This document shows positions 22,600 to 34,314 of a stretch of 64,000 bases of DNA, in pieces. This DNA is from Piper betle (Eukaryota > Streptophyta > Magnoliopsida > Piperales > Piperaceae). Under the pieces are notes generated by a model. The model ran no database searches. It was not told the origin of the DNA and worked only from the letters and a program-made list of their open reading frames with translations. Position 1 is the first letter of the stretch. The number at the start of each line of letters is the position of its first letter. The position numbers were made by a program, and so were the translations under genes. The DNA lies in contig JAURVB010013598.1 in NCBI GenBank assembly GCA_033002965.1, positions 45,852 to 109,851 of the forward strand, read 5' to 3'.

Positions 22600-23880
22600 T
22601 AATTTTCTATCTATGGTTGCTCATTGAATTGCTGGGTTTTTTAATTTTTTTAATTTTAGCATCGCTATCTGTTTCAGACTAAAGTTTTCAATTTAAATTT
22701 ACTTGTATTTTCTGAATAAGTTTGTAACATCTTCGTCGACTGAATGATATTGTTGTTTCAATGAGAGTTTTATGTTCACAGAATAAATGGGATTTGAAGT
22801 TGAATACATGAAGGTGAATCATTAATAGAGACGAAGTTTGGTATAAGAGATATATCTTAATTAATTGTAACTTCCCCAAAGCTCCAAAAGCTGACAAGGG
22901 ACAGCAGCAAAATGGCTTGAACCTTGAATTCCGTCACGTTCACCAACAAATCCCCTTCAAAACAGAGCATGTACTATTCCAGTCCCGCTATCAAGCTGTA
23001 ATCTAACTCTAGCTAACCCAGAGAGACTCAAGAACGAAACCCGAATGGAATGGGGATCGAAGACGTCCAACCATTACGTTAGCATTGGCATGACATATAG
23101 TAGATTAGAGAAATCAATGGCCGACATGGACGGCCGTTCCCTGTCGCAGCATCACTTCCCTTCCCCGTTTCATACCCTGCTTACTGGACTACAAAATCTT
23201 AGAACAAAGGATTGGCTTGGGTCCGGCGGAGGCCATATTCGTCATTTCACGCCATTTGACGTGGCGCTCCAGTCGGCGATGATGGTGTCACCGATGTGAG
23301 TACGTGGAATCGTGGCGCGTCGTGGGCTTCGTGATATGCATGTTGGGCCTTCGTGTCTTGCTGTCGTCTGAGATTGGGCCCATTTTGTTCTTATTAATTA
23401 ATGTGCCAACCATGGCTTTCCCTACACGGCCGCCGTAAATTACACGTACACCATATATCAAAATGTCACGATTTCCTAATTGGTGTGAATTACTTACATT
23501 AGAAGATTATAACTTACTTATTATGGTTATTTTTATAAACACAACTAATTTATGCCGGAGTGAAGTGCTATAACTGGTTTGCTGTAACACTTGATATAAT
23601 AAATCTCTAGCCTACTATTTGATTATCTCGTTTATCCAATTACCAACGTATTAAGAGGGCATCTAAGCCGGCGTGCCTCCTGCGAATCTTAAGCCATTGA
23701 TCATTCTACTAATTATTCTCTAATTTAAAACCTATTCCACGATGTTGTAGGTGACTCCGACGAGTGTAGACGTGAAATTCAATTAGGCTCTAATGAGAGT
23801 TTGGAACCGAAATATTATTGGGTTTGGGTCACAATGTCGAGGACAAACCGGTAGCCGAAGGGACCTTCTCGTAATTTGAC
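22600..23880. other. Intergenic, no gene supported
   Basis: An 84-codon open frame at 23045-23299 (+) has no recognisable family and no splice or leader context, so it is not called. The rest is AT-rich. Confidence 0.4.
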
Positions 23881-23889
23881 ACGCGCCGA

Positions 23890-24934
23890 AAAAACAAACA
23901 AGTGCGAAGCGTCTCCCGCAACTTTCCTGCCAATTTTGCCGCCATCTCCAAACTCTCCACTCTCCATTCTCCTCCCATCTTCTCCCTCTCCTTCTTCTTC
24001 TTCTCTGGCGGCCCCTCTTCTTCTTGTTCCGGTGAGCATGGCCAATCCTTCTGTACTTCTGGTGTTGTAAAAACCTCTTCTTTTTCGTTTTCTCGCTTGA
24101 TTTTTCCGGCGAGCATGTCTTTTTTTTGTTGTAGTTGTTTGGAACTCGAACTTTATTTCGAGTGTTTCGGTGTTGGAGAAAAACCGCATGAAAAATTTGG
24201 TCTTTTTAGCGTCTCGTACTAGTCGGCGGCGGTATTAAAAGCTTGGCACTTTTTCCCTCACTTCTAGTCTGTGTATGAATCTGTCATGTTTGTTTGGATG
24301 TGGTTTGTGTGCTCAATTTTGATTGTTGTATGCTTCATGTAGATGTAATCTGATGTTTTCTTCTGGTTCTGTTAATTCCGTAACTGTTCATCGGTTGTAA
24401 AATTGCGTTTATATTTTCTTGAGGTAACAGTATCTCGTTGTCTCCATCCGTCATATTTTAGTTTGAATTTGCATTTTGATCGCGTTATTAGACAATTTGT
24501 TATAATGACTTGAGAATTATTGCTGTCTATTGCATGTCTTTGTTTTGTATATTGGTATGAAACCAGTGCTAAGAAATTAGAAAAGATTCTTGCAAGGCAA
24601 AGCTTTTTTCGGGGAGGTGGGAATGGTATTACCAAGTAGAAAATCCGGCATAATTGAACATACCTTGAGCCAAATATACCGTGTACCTCTCAAAAGTAGG
24701 GCGTCTTCGGTATTGAGAACTTTGGTTCGAAGTTTTTCTGACTTGGGACTGAAAAGATATTCTCATTGTAATGCTTCTGTTGGCTGTTGGGGGCAAGTTT
24801 TCGTATTAGTGCATTACAAATGCCGCCATGGCAATTAGGGTTGGAGTTTTTTTTAACAGCGTATTCTCATCTTTGTTGCTTTTCTGTCTTCAAGCAGGAT
24901 ATCCATTTGTATCTGCCTTGAGGCCACAAAGAAA
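23890..24934 (+). promoter_or_regulatory. Probable 5' leader and leader intron of the RAD21-type gene
   Basis: A CT-rich stretch at about 23920-24030 resembles a plant 5' leader. It is followed by a GTGAGC donor at about 24033 and a long T-rich intron-like stretch ending TTCAAGCAG at about 24898, just before the ATG at 24935. This makes a leader intron likely. The transcription start is not resolved. Confidence 0.5.
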
Positions 24935-27900
24935 ATGTTTTATTCGAATACTTACCTTGGCAAGAAAGGCCCTCTGGGAACTGTGTGGATTGCTGCTTTT
25001 CTGCAGCACAAACTGAGAAAATCTCATGTTGTTGTCATTGATATCCCGTCATCTGTTGGTGAGTCAGAGTTATTTCATGAATAAATATGGTTACCTATCA
25101 TGTTTACTAACAGAAATTTTGTGGTATATATTTTATTTTCCTGATATGAAGTATTTCTTTGTCATACTAGATGTCAATTTCTAAAGTTGAGAATGTACTT
25201 GAGTGCATTAAAAGGAGTTTTGTAAACGATATTTTCTTATAATTTTTTATTTATAACTAGTTTGTGCTGAATTGGGAGGAACAACAAAGGTTTGGTGTTT
25301 ATCTCTTAGTTCTGAAAAGCATAGGTTTAACTTGCTATATTTGTGCTACAATCATATGTCATTCTACATTATCGAGCTAGCCTTGTATTGAGGCTATATT
25401 GGAAGTACTCATCATTTTACATGAGCTACCACCACGGATCAATTTTATGAGGTTACACAAGAAAAAACATACGTTGGACATATATATTGTTTTTGTCTTC
25501 TAGCTTTACAATCTTATTAATAGTTCTCACACTGACATTATTATTTTATTTTACTTGAATACGGGCTCAGTTTTCAATTCTGGTATTTGTGCTTTGTTTA
25601 CAGAAAGAATAATGCTTCCTGAAGTGCCAATTGCTTTGAGGTTATCTGGACATTTACTGGTGGGCGTTGTTCGTATTTATTCAAGAAAAGTGGACTATCT
25701 TTACCACGACTGTAATGAAGTTTTGACCCAACTACGAACTGCATTTGCATCTATACAAATTAATTTACCAGAAGGAGCTACTCATGCGCCATTTAATCTG
25801 ATAACTCGTCCTGAGACTTTTGAACTTGACGCTGTAAATATGGATGGTTTGTCAGATTTTGAACAGTAAGAATCTTGAATTACGATTGCCTCCTGACCCG
25901 CGCATATATGCATGTTGATGGTACTTTTTGCCTTTCAGGACTCCAGATAAGAATACTAGACCATCAAAGGATATTACTATGGAAGGTAACATTAGATTAT
26001 TTATTTATTTTTTTAAATTTTTGCTTCTCTTTTATATTATCTGAATTATGAAGATCTTGTGCAGATCCAGTATCTGAGGAAAGAAATCCTTATATAGCTA
26101 TACCACTTGAGGTTGAGCTTTTTGTGCTAAATCTTTGTTTTTATATTTGTTATTTTTTTCTCTTTTCTGAGATTCAATTACTTTTTACAGGATGAGGACG
26201 ACACTTATCTTCAAACAGGGCACTTTGACAATGCTGGGTATCGGTCAATGGATATAGAGTATGGTTCTTGTGCTAAAAATATTATTTATGTTGTCACTAT
26301 TTACTAATGATCATTGTTTTTTCCAGTACTCTTCCTCCTTTCCCTGGGAACTTTGATATTGGTCTCATGGGACATGATCCAATCACACATGAGCGAGAAC
26401 CAGAAAACAATGTCGACAACGATAGATTGTTCCCCAATGACATCCCAGAGATGGAAGTTCTTCGTGATCATGTGCAACCTTTTGAAACAGGGCATGATGT
26501 CTTAGACTCTTTGATAGTGGACAAACGTGGTAGTGAGGCAAGGGAAGAGAGTGGAAAATCATTTCCAAGTCCTCAAACGAATTTGTCTTTTGAAGGAGAG
26601 CCATTTTTGGAGCGCTCAATTCCATCTATGGGATCAGCTGATCTGCCTGCATTTGATCTGGGTGCTGCTTCAGGTTGATCCCTCTCTCTCTCCCTTGATA
26701 CATACATGTTGCTTATGCTTCTATATGTTTTAAAATATATGATCTGTTCTTAGGACATGCCACAACTGAATTGAAGTTGCAGCCGACTCCTCAAGCAGGA
26801 GAGCATGTTGCATCTGAGTTGAAGTTACTGCCGACACCACAAGTTGATAATAAGAAAGCAACTAGAAGAAAGAGGAAACTTTTATTTGATGACTCCATTG
26901 TGCTGACAAATGAGTAAGTTTACATTATATTTCTGATGAAGATGGATTCTGTTTAAACTTTGTACTTGGATCTTTGTTAATCATGCTATTGTGAGTTGTC
27001 AGTTCTATAAAAAAGCAACTTCAAGGTACAAGTAAGTTGGTACGCAAGCGCAGAAGATTTCCGTGCACAACTTTAGATGCCTGGAAGTTTCATTGTATGA
27101 CATCGATGGATGAACTTTTCTCTAAACCTTCAGCAATGGGTAAGTGCACCTTTTTTTTCAATACAATGGGTGTGTATATCATCCTTTAAGCTGTTGAGGT
27201 ATAGCATTCTTTCAGAGGTTCCTACATGATTCCGTTTGTTTCTTTGCAGAAATGTGCACATGCCTTCGAGAAGCTTTCAACAAATCTTTTTCCGTGGGTT
27301 CTGCTGCAGTTCCTACGACTGAATTTTCCATAGAACATAGGATTAATGAAATGTACGAGGATAATGGAACTTCTAATGATCTTCATGGGATGGAAGAAAT
27401 TGAGCATTTCAGATCCCATGTTGATGTATCTTCTGCTTTTATGGATGTTGAATCTTTCCAGCCTCACCCTAGAATGTCTCCGTCAGGGACACATGATATT
27501 ACTCCCCTTCCTATTGAGACAACGATGTCTCCCACCCAACTGCAAGAGGGCATCCTCCCCACCCCAGATTTAATGTTTGCCGAATCTACTGGTAACATAG
27601 ATGGAATGCTTATGGATCATTCAGAGGGGAATATATCTCTTCTGGGTGACAGTAATTTTGTTGCTGATACTTCGAAACCTGCTGATTCTGATGTGAGTCA
27701 ACATTTCATATGTTCTTAATGATGACATTTCTCTGCATGTTGGGTTGATTCTAAATTAAATTCTTGCAGGAACTGAATTTGGCGGAACTGGAAGGTAGCA
27801 TCTTTTATGTATAATATCATCTCTTCTTTTAATGGATATGGGTTTTTGGAAATCATTTTATTGATTTGATAGAAAATAATATTCTATAAGATTATACTCA

Positions 27901-28389
27901 TGACAAACTTTAAATTGAAATTTCATAACAGGAGGTGAGGAACTCAGTGATTACAGCATGTCTGCCAGAACGAGGTAAAACTTTTAACTCCATGATATTT
28001 TTCCCCTTTAAATTATTTCTCCTAAATGTCATTTATGTAATAGTGTTAAGAATTGGCTGCAGGGCTGTGGCTCGGTTCTTGATTAAGAAATCTCCAGCAA
28101 CCAGATCTGCGGGTTTTCAGTCAGGAAAATTGAGCTTGAACAAGATTATGAATGGGAGAACAAGAAATCAATGCGCAAGGATACTCTTTGAGACTCTGGT
28201 AATGTGGTGATCGACTGTCATTACACACTGTTTGCCCACGATACTATTTGTACAAGTACAGCTTGTTGACTAGCTCTGGCCTTGTTATAGGTTTTAAAAA
28301 GTAATCAACTCATCGACGTAGAGCAAGAAGAGGCCTATGGAGACATCACATTATTGCTAAACCCGAAAGTTTTAAACGAGCAGCTATGA
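24935..28389 (+). CDS. RAD21: RAD21/SCC1-type cohesin alpha-kleisin, 13 coding exons
   Basis: Coding exons, all GT-AG: 24935-25058, 25604-25865, 25939-25985, 26065-26111, 26191-26258, 26327-26673, 26754-26913, 27003-27139, 27250-27692, 27770-27794, 27932-27974, 28063-28198, 28291-28389. They sum to 1938 bases, an uninterrupted 645-residue frame. The N-terminal Rad21/Rec8 domain (about residues 1-120) opens MFYSNTYLGKKGPLGTVWIA and continues VPIALRLSGHLLVGVVRIYS and KVDYLYHDCNEVL; it binds the SMC3 neck. A basic RKRKLLFDDSIVLTNE box lies mid-protein. The C-terminal winged-helix domain, which binds SMC1, is split over the last two exons (NGRTRNQCARILFETL / VLKSNQLIDVEQEEAYGDIT). At 645 residues it is shorter than Arabidopsis SYN4 and nearer SYN2/SYN3. 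It acts in sister-chromatid cohesion in the nucleus. I favour a mitotic RAD21 over REC8; the exact paralogue is unsure. Confidence 0.93.
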
Positions 28390-29090
28390 AGGCAATTTTA
28401 CCGCTTCCCGTATTTAGAGTTTTGTAAAGAGGTAAAATCGTATGTCATTGTGTATGGTTTTCAGATTTTGGCTTATCATCAGAATCCATGTACCTTGTTA
28501 TGATGTCGTTTGGATGCTTTATTGATTTGGACCTTCTAATTTTATGGTTTTTTGGTGTAGGTACTCCGATGAAACATGGACCAACAGTTTTGCTAACTTA
28601 ATGGCCAGTATTAGACCCAGAAAACTTTGATTTTTGTATTATTATGTTTGTAGAGAATGACAGGCTGAGTTGTAATATAAACTTTCTGGTATCTGTACAG
28701 AAGTTGCATCGTATTTGGTTATTGGCTGGTCCTATTTTCAATTATATTCTTTTCCTTCAGAGGGCATATATTCCGCGTATCCTTAAGTGCTTCAATTATT
28801 TTCGGCTGCAAACATGAAAGACTAACGATCTCCAATATAGAAATATAGAATAAACAATTTTAGTTGTCTTTAATGTCTGGTCGTCTTTGGTTTCATTGCA
28901 AGACGAAGGGAATCGGTTCATAGTCGGAAATGGTGCAGTTGATTATGATGTTGAAAATTGAAGTTAGAATCGAATATTTTTCATTTAGCATTTGTGGATT
29001 GTACCTCGCAAAGCATCGTTTTGTTTTGCAATGAAAGACAAACGCCAAAACGTCTCTTTGGCAATATTCAATTGCGAGTTTAGTTAAAGT
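28390..29090. other. 3' flank of the RAD21-type gene
   Basis: Probable 3' untranslated region followed by spacer; a possible further intron-like stretch lies at about 28432-28560. No other gene was seen. Confidence 0.4.
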
Positions 29091-29099
29091 AGCTTTATA

Positions 29100-29850
29100 C
29101 GTCAAGTCAAGTCAGCTCACAATTAGTTTATATTTGACTCACTTAAGTTTAAACTCAGTAGTCATTAATTTTACACGAGAGAAAACACTTAGCCTTAAAA
29201 TAAGTTTCTAGTTAAACTATAAACAAAGACTGAACAAAAAATTATTTGGCTCGACTTAGCTTCAAACTCGAGCTCGATATGTCTCTACTTGATATAATAC
29301 TCAGCTCACATAACATTTATTATATTAAGTTGTTTATATAAGTAAATAACTCTTATACCATCAGTAATTACTTTCCAAAAAGATATTACTAATATTTAAT
29401 ATATTGTTTAGCTATTAACTACATAGATTGTTTAATAGTACCAATACTTATGCTTACTCTAAATTATTATTTTCTCTAAGTAAAATATATCAAATATAAC
29501 TTATCATATATTATTGAGACTAAATTATGAATATATATTAGTTGTACTCATAGTAACTAGTTGTTTATTTAATTAGTTAGTAATAACAAAGAGAAACCAC
29601 TTATTAATGAATGCTTAGTAGTATTTATTAGTTAATACTAAATATTAGATATTTGTTACTTATCACAGTATAATCAAGCCAAGCTATAATAAATACTCGG
29701 CTTGGCTCAACTCATATTATAATCAAACACAAACAAAGCTTGAACAAGTAAATATTTAGCTCGAGTTCGGCTTGAATATATAACCTATTAATGAACTTAA
29801 GCTAGAGCAAACTAATTTAAAAAGGCTCAGCTAGTTTCCACCCCAACTAC
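29100..29850. mobile_element. Degenerate CTCGAG-motif repeat, MITE-like
   Basis: AT-rich sequence framed by AGCTCAC/CTCGAGCTCG words at the left and CTCGAGTTCGGCTTG to AGCTAGTTTCCACCCC at the right. This is the composition of the hAT-like MITE family elsewhere in the window. The ends are too decayed to define inverted repeats or a target duplication. Confidence 0.4.
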
Positions 29851-29859
29851 CTAGGTGAT

Positions 29860-31240
29860 GACTCATTTTACTTCTCAACTTTTTATCACCGGTACAAAGA
29901 ATCTGGAATATCTTGCAAGGAATAGGCGAAATTTGATCCGGAGCCTATACTTGTTTCCTAAGATCCTACCTAGTTAACACACTTGTGAGAAGACGGCTAT
30001 CGAGAACAGTCCTGCAGACAAAGCAATAAGAAGTAAAAAAGATAGTAGTGAAAAAAAAAAATTTATCCACATCTGGGGTCAATACAAGAATATTAGGTAC
30101 AAAGAAGAAAAAATGCAATTGCGTAAATGAATATGCATGTCTCACACAAACATGCCTTTACCATGAAAAGTTATCCAATTTTATGTATAGACATGGGCAC
30201 CAAATTGGGGAGGGGGAAGGTGGGGAACTCCAAAAATTATTGACGTATGCCCACAAGTCAAGTCTGATATTAGCAACTGGAAGATTTCATCATGATACAA
30301 ACAAATAATGGAGCAAAATGGCACCAATATCTATCAAGTTGGTTATACCCAACTCTTGGGGCACATTTGCAGTGATTGCCTACTTTGACATCCCTCTCTT
30401 AATTGTTCCAATATAACAAGATGTGTACACAAACATGGTTCAATATCCTGCACTGTACAAGTTAAAGTTGGCCTTCCATAGGCACAGAGTAGGCATATTA
30501 ATTTGTGGAGAAACGTCTAACCATTCTATGTAATGTAATTGCCAGTCATCATACAGTAGCCTTAGATCATACAAATATGTGATCTCAGAAGGGTGATATC
30601 TCACTATCTCTAGGAAGAATGATGAAGCTGCATCTCATTTTAGCTGGACATGGTTTCTATTTGTGAATTGTAATCCATTTCCTGGTATTTCATGGATAGA
30701 TCCTTAGTTTCTTTCATTCCCAAGTTATGTAGAAAAGAAAGAGGTTTCAGCAGTGCAAAGTAATACCTACAATGCTTCAGCCGGCTTGGGTACTCTTGTC
30801 ATCTGCAATTCTTCATGTCTGCCTTGGTTCCTTGAAGAAACCATTAATTTGGCCTTCGTATAGGATCAAAGTGTCCGGAACTTCTCGAAAACCACGATTT
30901 TGCAGAAGCTGACAAAAAACTCACTAAAACGTCCCAAATCAACAACTTTATGGAGCGCAAATAATGAATCAGACAGGATCATTAACCTGTTGAACTGGGC
31001 ACGTGAAAATATCAACAACAATATAATCAGTGCAAAATTGATGCAGAAACCATCTACCAATTGAAGGATGAGCAAACCAAACATTCTGAAGCCACTACCA
31101 CATGGTTAAGAACATCTAAAGAATAAGCAAGCATTAGTGCATTTATACTCACAAAAATGTTTAGTTAATAAGTGTTAGATATCCAATAACGTAGTAGAAT
31201 TATTGTATTACCTGGAACAATTCTGCTTCACCTGAGTTAC
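29860..31240. other. Intergenic, no gene supported
   Basis: Only short unrecognised frames. Part may be the 3' flank of the PPR fragment that follows on the minus strand. Confidence 0.4.
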
Positions 31241-31247
31241 ATCTGAT

Positions 31248-31763
31248 TCAATTTAACGTCAAGTTTTGTTTTCTACGAATTGAGTTGTGGGTTTTTTGAT
31301 GCTCTTCTCCTGATTGATAAAAAAGGATAGAATCGATTAACAGATCTGGCTTAATTCCTTTCGTAACCATCTCCTCATCCCAAGAGTTCTGATTGCAGTT
31401 GGCATATATAAGTAATGTGTAGGTATACTTGTTAGGGGAGAAACCTCTGCCTCCCATTTCATCAAAAAGTCGATATACCTGATCATTTGCTCTCAATTTA
31501 CAAAAGCCGTTAATCAAAGCATTATAGGTGATTTCCTTTGGAAATATCCCCTTTTGTGACATCTCTGAGAAAAATGACAGAGCTACATCCATTTTTCTTT
31601 TTACTGAATAAGCATGAATAAAAATTGTGTAGGTCACAACTGACGGCCTTAAACCTCTGCCTAGCATTTTGTAGAAAAGACCCTGAGCTTCTCGCATATG
31701 GCCCTTTCTAAGATACGGATTGATGATGGAAGCTGTAGGTCCAGCAGTCTGGTTGAACACCAT
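31248..31763 (-). pseudogene. P-type PPR gene fragment
   Basis: Four consecutive 35-residue PPR units are readable: REAQGLFYKMLGRGLRPSVV, then VALSFFSEMSQKGIFPKEIT, then QVYRLFDEMGGRGFSPNKYT, then a broken unit ending EEMVTKGIKPDLL. Their wording resembles the C-terminal end of mitochondrial P-type PPR proteins such as At1g22960. There is no N-terminal targeting region and the series starts abruptly, so this is a 5'-truncated remnant. PPR proteins bind organellar RNA; this piece is probably not functional. Confidence 0.65.
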
Positions 31764-31879
31764 GTTGCATCAGCTCACGTAGAGAGGAGCCCTAATGGAC
31801 CTATGAGGCAAGCTCTATATCTTAGCTCAGTGAGCTCAACTTCGCACGACTTAGTAAATATAAACCACTATTTAAACCT

Positions 31880-32116
31880 TGAATGATGTATGCATGTAAT
31901 AACATGCAAACAATCCTATATGAAGCAAATGACATGACATGCAAGGGCATAAAATTAAACATGTCAAATCTTATAGCAATCACATCACATTTGCATGCTG
32001 AATGTATGCGTGTAATTGCATGCAAACAATCCTACATGAAGCAAATAACATAACATGCAAGGGCATAAAATTAAACATGTCAAATCTTGTAGCAATCATA
32101 TCACATTTACATGCTA
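31880..32116. repeat. Tandem duplication of a ~118-bp unit
   Basis: The units at about 31880-31998 and 31999-32116 differ at only a few positions; both contain GCATGCAAACAATCCTA and GGCATAAAATTAAACATGTC. No coding meaning is evident. Confidence 0.85.
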
Positions 32117-32289
32117 AACGTAATAAAATATGCACGAGATTCTGATAAATCAATAAATATGTCAAAACGAAGATCTCAGTATTTCATGAAATACGTTTTG
32201 GGATTCAACCCACGTATTTAAATTTACCTAGAGATATCAAGATGCAAGGAATTGAGATATTTGACACATTAATTGAAAATAAGACCTCA

Positions 32290-32530
32290 ATAAAATTATG
32301 AAAAATAAATTAAAATTTCAGGTCAATTATTTAAGTTTAATCTCAATGATAATTTCAACATACCGACTTTAATATAAAGAACTTGAAAGATCTAGAGGCA
32401 CACCTAACTCATGCCTACGAATTAAGTATTATCATTATTAAAATATTTTTTTATCATTCAATTTATTAAGATAATTAAACTAATTATTATTTAACTTAAG
32501 ATTTTCACAACGTGTTCATTTTATAACCAA
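32290..32530. repeat. Dispersed repeat, second copy at 53255-53480
   Basis: The stretch with CTTGAAAGATCTAGAG, ATCATTCAATTTATTAAGAT and TTATTTAACTTAAGATTTT recurs in the same orientation at about 53255-53480. Both copies are non-coding and AT-rich; the element's ends are not defined. Confidence 0.7.
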
Positions 32531-32779
32531 ACACGATTTAAAATATTACTATTTTAACTATTTAGTTAATTAACTATTTTAGGTACGCAACACGAGGTTG
32601 CACGAACATGGCTGAATAATTATAAAGTTTTGATCTTGTATAGTTTTGACAGCTGGTGAATTTTAAGATGTTAGGCCAACATGAATATTTATTATATTTA
32701 TCAACTAAAATACCACAAATAATATAAATAATATTTTTATCACAAAATCAACAAAAAAATCACTAGATCTATGTGGCAC

Positions 32780-32965
32780 GACGATGGAGAGAAAGGTGAA
32801 AGAATAAAGAGGGAGGGAGAAAAGGGAAAAGAAGAAAAGAGGGATAAAGGAAAGGAAAAGAAAAAGTGGAAGAGAAAAGAAAGGAAAAAAGAAAAAGAGA
32901 GGAGGAGGAAAAAAGAAAAAAAAGGAAGAGAGGGAGAGGGAAAGAGAGAGAGGGAGTGTGTGATA
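32780..32965. repeat. Purine-only GA-rich tract
   Basis: About 185 bases made almost entirely of A and G on the plus strand (GGGAGGGAGAAAAGG type). The Lys/Glu and Ser/Phe frames across it are low-complexity artefacts. Confidence 0.85.
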
Positions 32966-33449
32966 TACGTGAAATACATATGATGTAACTCTAGCTTAAT
33001 GCGACGTAAGCATAAAGCATACATAGATGTGGCCCTAATCTATATCATATGATTGAACACAAATTATCGGTTTGGCAATTAGGAATGACGAGAAAACTCA
33101 ACCGGGGATGTACCTAATGGCCAAGCATAAAACAACACATAATGATCATCTTAGATCGATCGAACTAAACTTATCGTGTGTTGTTCGAACTAAGCCGACA
33201 ACAAACTACAAGTAAAATTACCAAACCAACAGGCCTTTACAAGTTGGTTGTCAAAAGGTTTCATTATTAGGATTATCATTATGGCATCCTTTTTGTGCAT
33301 GAAGCTATGGTCATAAACTTGTCCCCTTCACGTGTATATCACAACATTTCTACCGCAACAAAGAGCAATTCAACTTCGTGGATAGTTTTCAAACCTAAAC
33401 TTTAAAAACTCAAAACTTGGACTTGACTTGGCATGTCATAAAGTGAAGG

Positions 33450-33960
33450 GGATGAGAAATATCTCTTACATATCTATCAAGGGGCATGGCAGACGGAAAG
33501 ATGTAGAGAATACGACAAGTTGGAAGAGAGACAATTAAGAATGCTCTCTTTATCATCTATACATAAAATAAGTGATTTGTTTTGGGGAAAAGAAACGAGT
33601 ACGTCTACGTTAAATAGTATATTGTGAAGAGATGAAAAAAATGATAAATTAAGGACGAGGAAAATGGAAGGTGTATAAATAAAATTAAGGGCATGAATAG
33701 AATAATGAAACAAGACGCTTATTAGAATAAAAAGAAATTTATAAAACGAGAGAATGCGGAGTAATAGTTAAAACTTTTTATTGTGTCATGATACAAATAA
33801 TATCTTATAATTCTATTTATGAAGACTAAAAGAAAATGTAAAGGCATGTTGAATAATCAACACTTGAACAATTAAAGGATAACCTATTAATTGAAGAGTT
33901 TATTATTTCCAACAATTTAATCTCACCTAAAAATAGTAAATATGTTGATTTAGGTGTTTA
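33450..33960. repeat. Upstream block of copy A, duplicated upstream of copy C
   Basis: This block (for example GCATGGCAGACGGAAAGATG, GACAAGTTGGAAGAGAGAC and TTTGTTTTGGGGAA) recurs at about 60185-60690 upstream of copy C. The duplicated unit therefore reaches at least 850 bases upstream of the coding sequence in copies A and C. Confidence 0.8.
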
Positions 33961-34049
33961 TTCACTTCAAATACCGGTACAAACCTAAAATATTTTTGAA
34001 TAATAAGATGGTAAAAATATTTTTGTATCACTCACTCGTTCCTTCCCGG

Positions 34050-34103
34050 CCAAGGAGATGATCTTAGAATGGATATGCATCTTGCATTTGACCATGGTCC
34101 CGG
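34050..34103 (+). promoter_or_regulatory. Conserved upstream motif of copy A
   Basis: A motif with AGAATGGATATGCATCTTGC and TTTGACCATGGTCCCGG lies 212 bases before the ATG of copy A. Counterparts lie 219 bases before the ATG of copy B and, after removing a MITE, 215 bases before that of copy C. Constant spacing suggests a promoter element or simply shared ancestry of the flank. Confidence 0.5.
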
Positions 34104-34314
34104 AAGGTATAACACGGAAAAAGAAAAAAGACCCGTTGACTTCACCTTTAATATATTTATTATTTAATATATTATAAATATTATTTATATGTATACCTGT
34201 TCTTGTATTTAAGTAAAGTGGCAAGTCTGCTGCCTAGCTCCTTCCAACTGCCCGGTTCCCCTCTTCTCTTCTCTCCCTCAAACCAACTGAGATCAGATCC
34301 GAAGAGAAGAGATC

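Noticed and set aside
23045..23299. 84-codon ORF MEWGSKTSNHYVSIGMTYSR...
   Set aside because: No recognisable family, no splice context, and its length is within chance expectation for this composition.
32740..33024. 94-codon minus-strand ORF rich in Ser/Phe/Leu
   Set aside because: It is a translation of the GA/CT-rich tract at 32780-32965.
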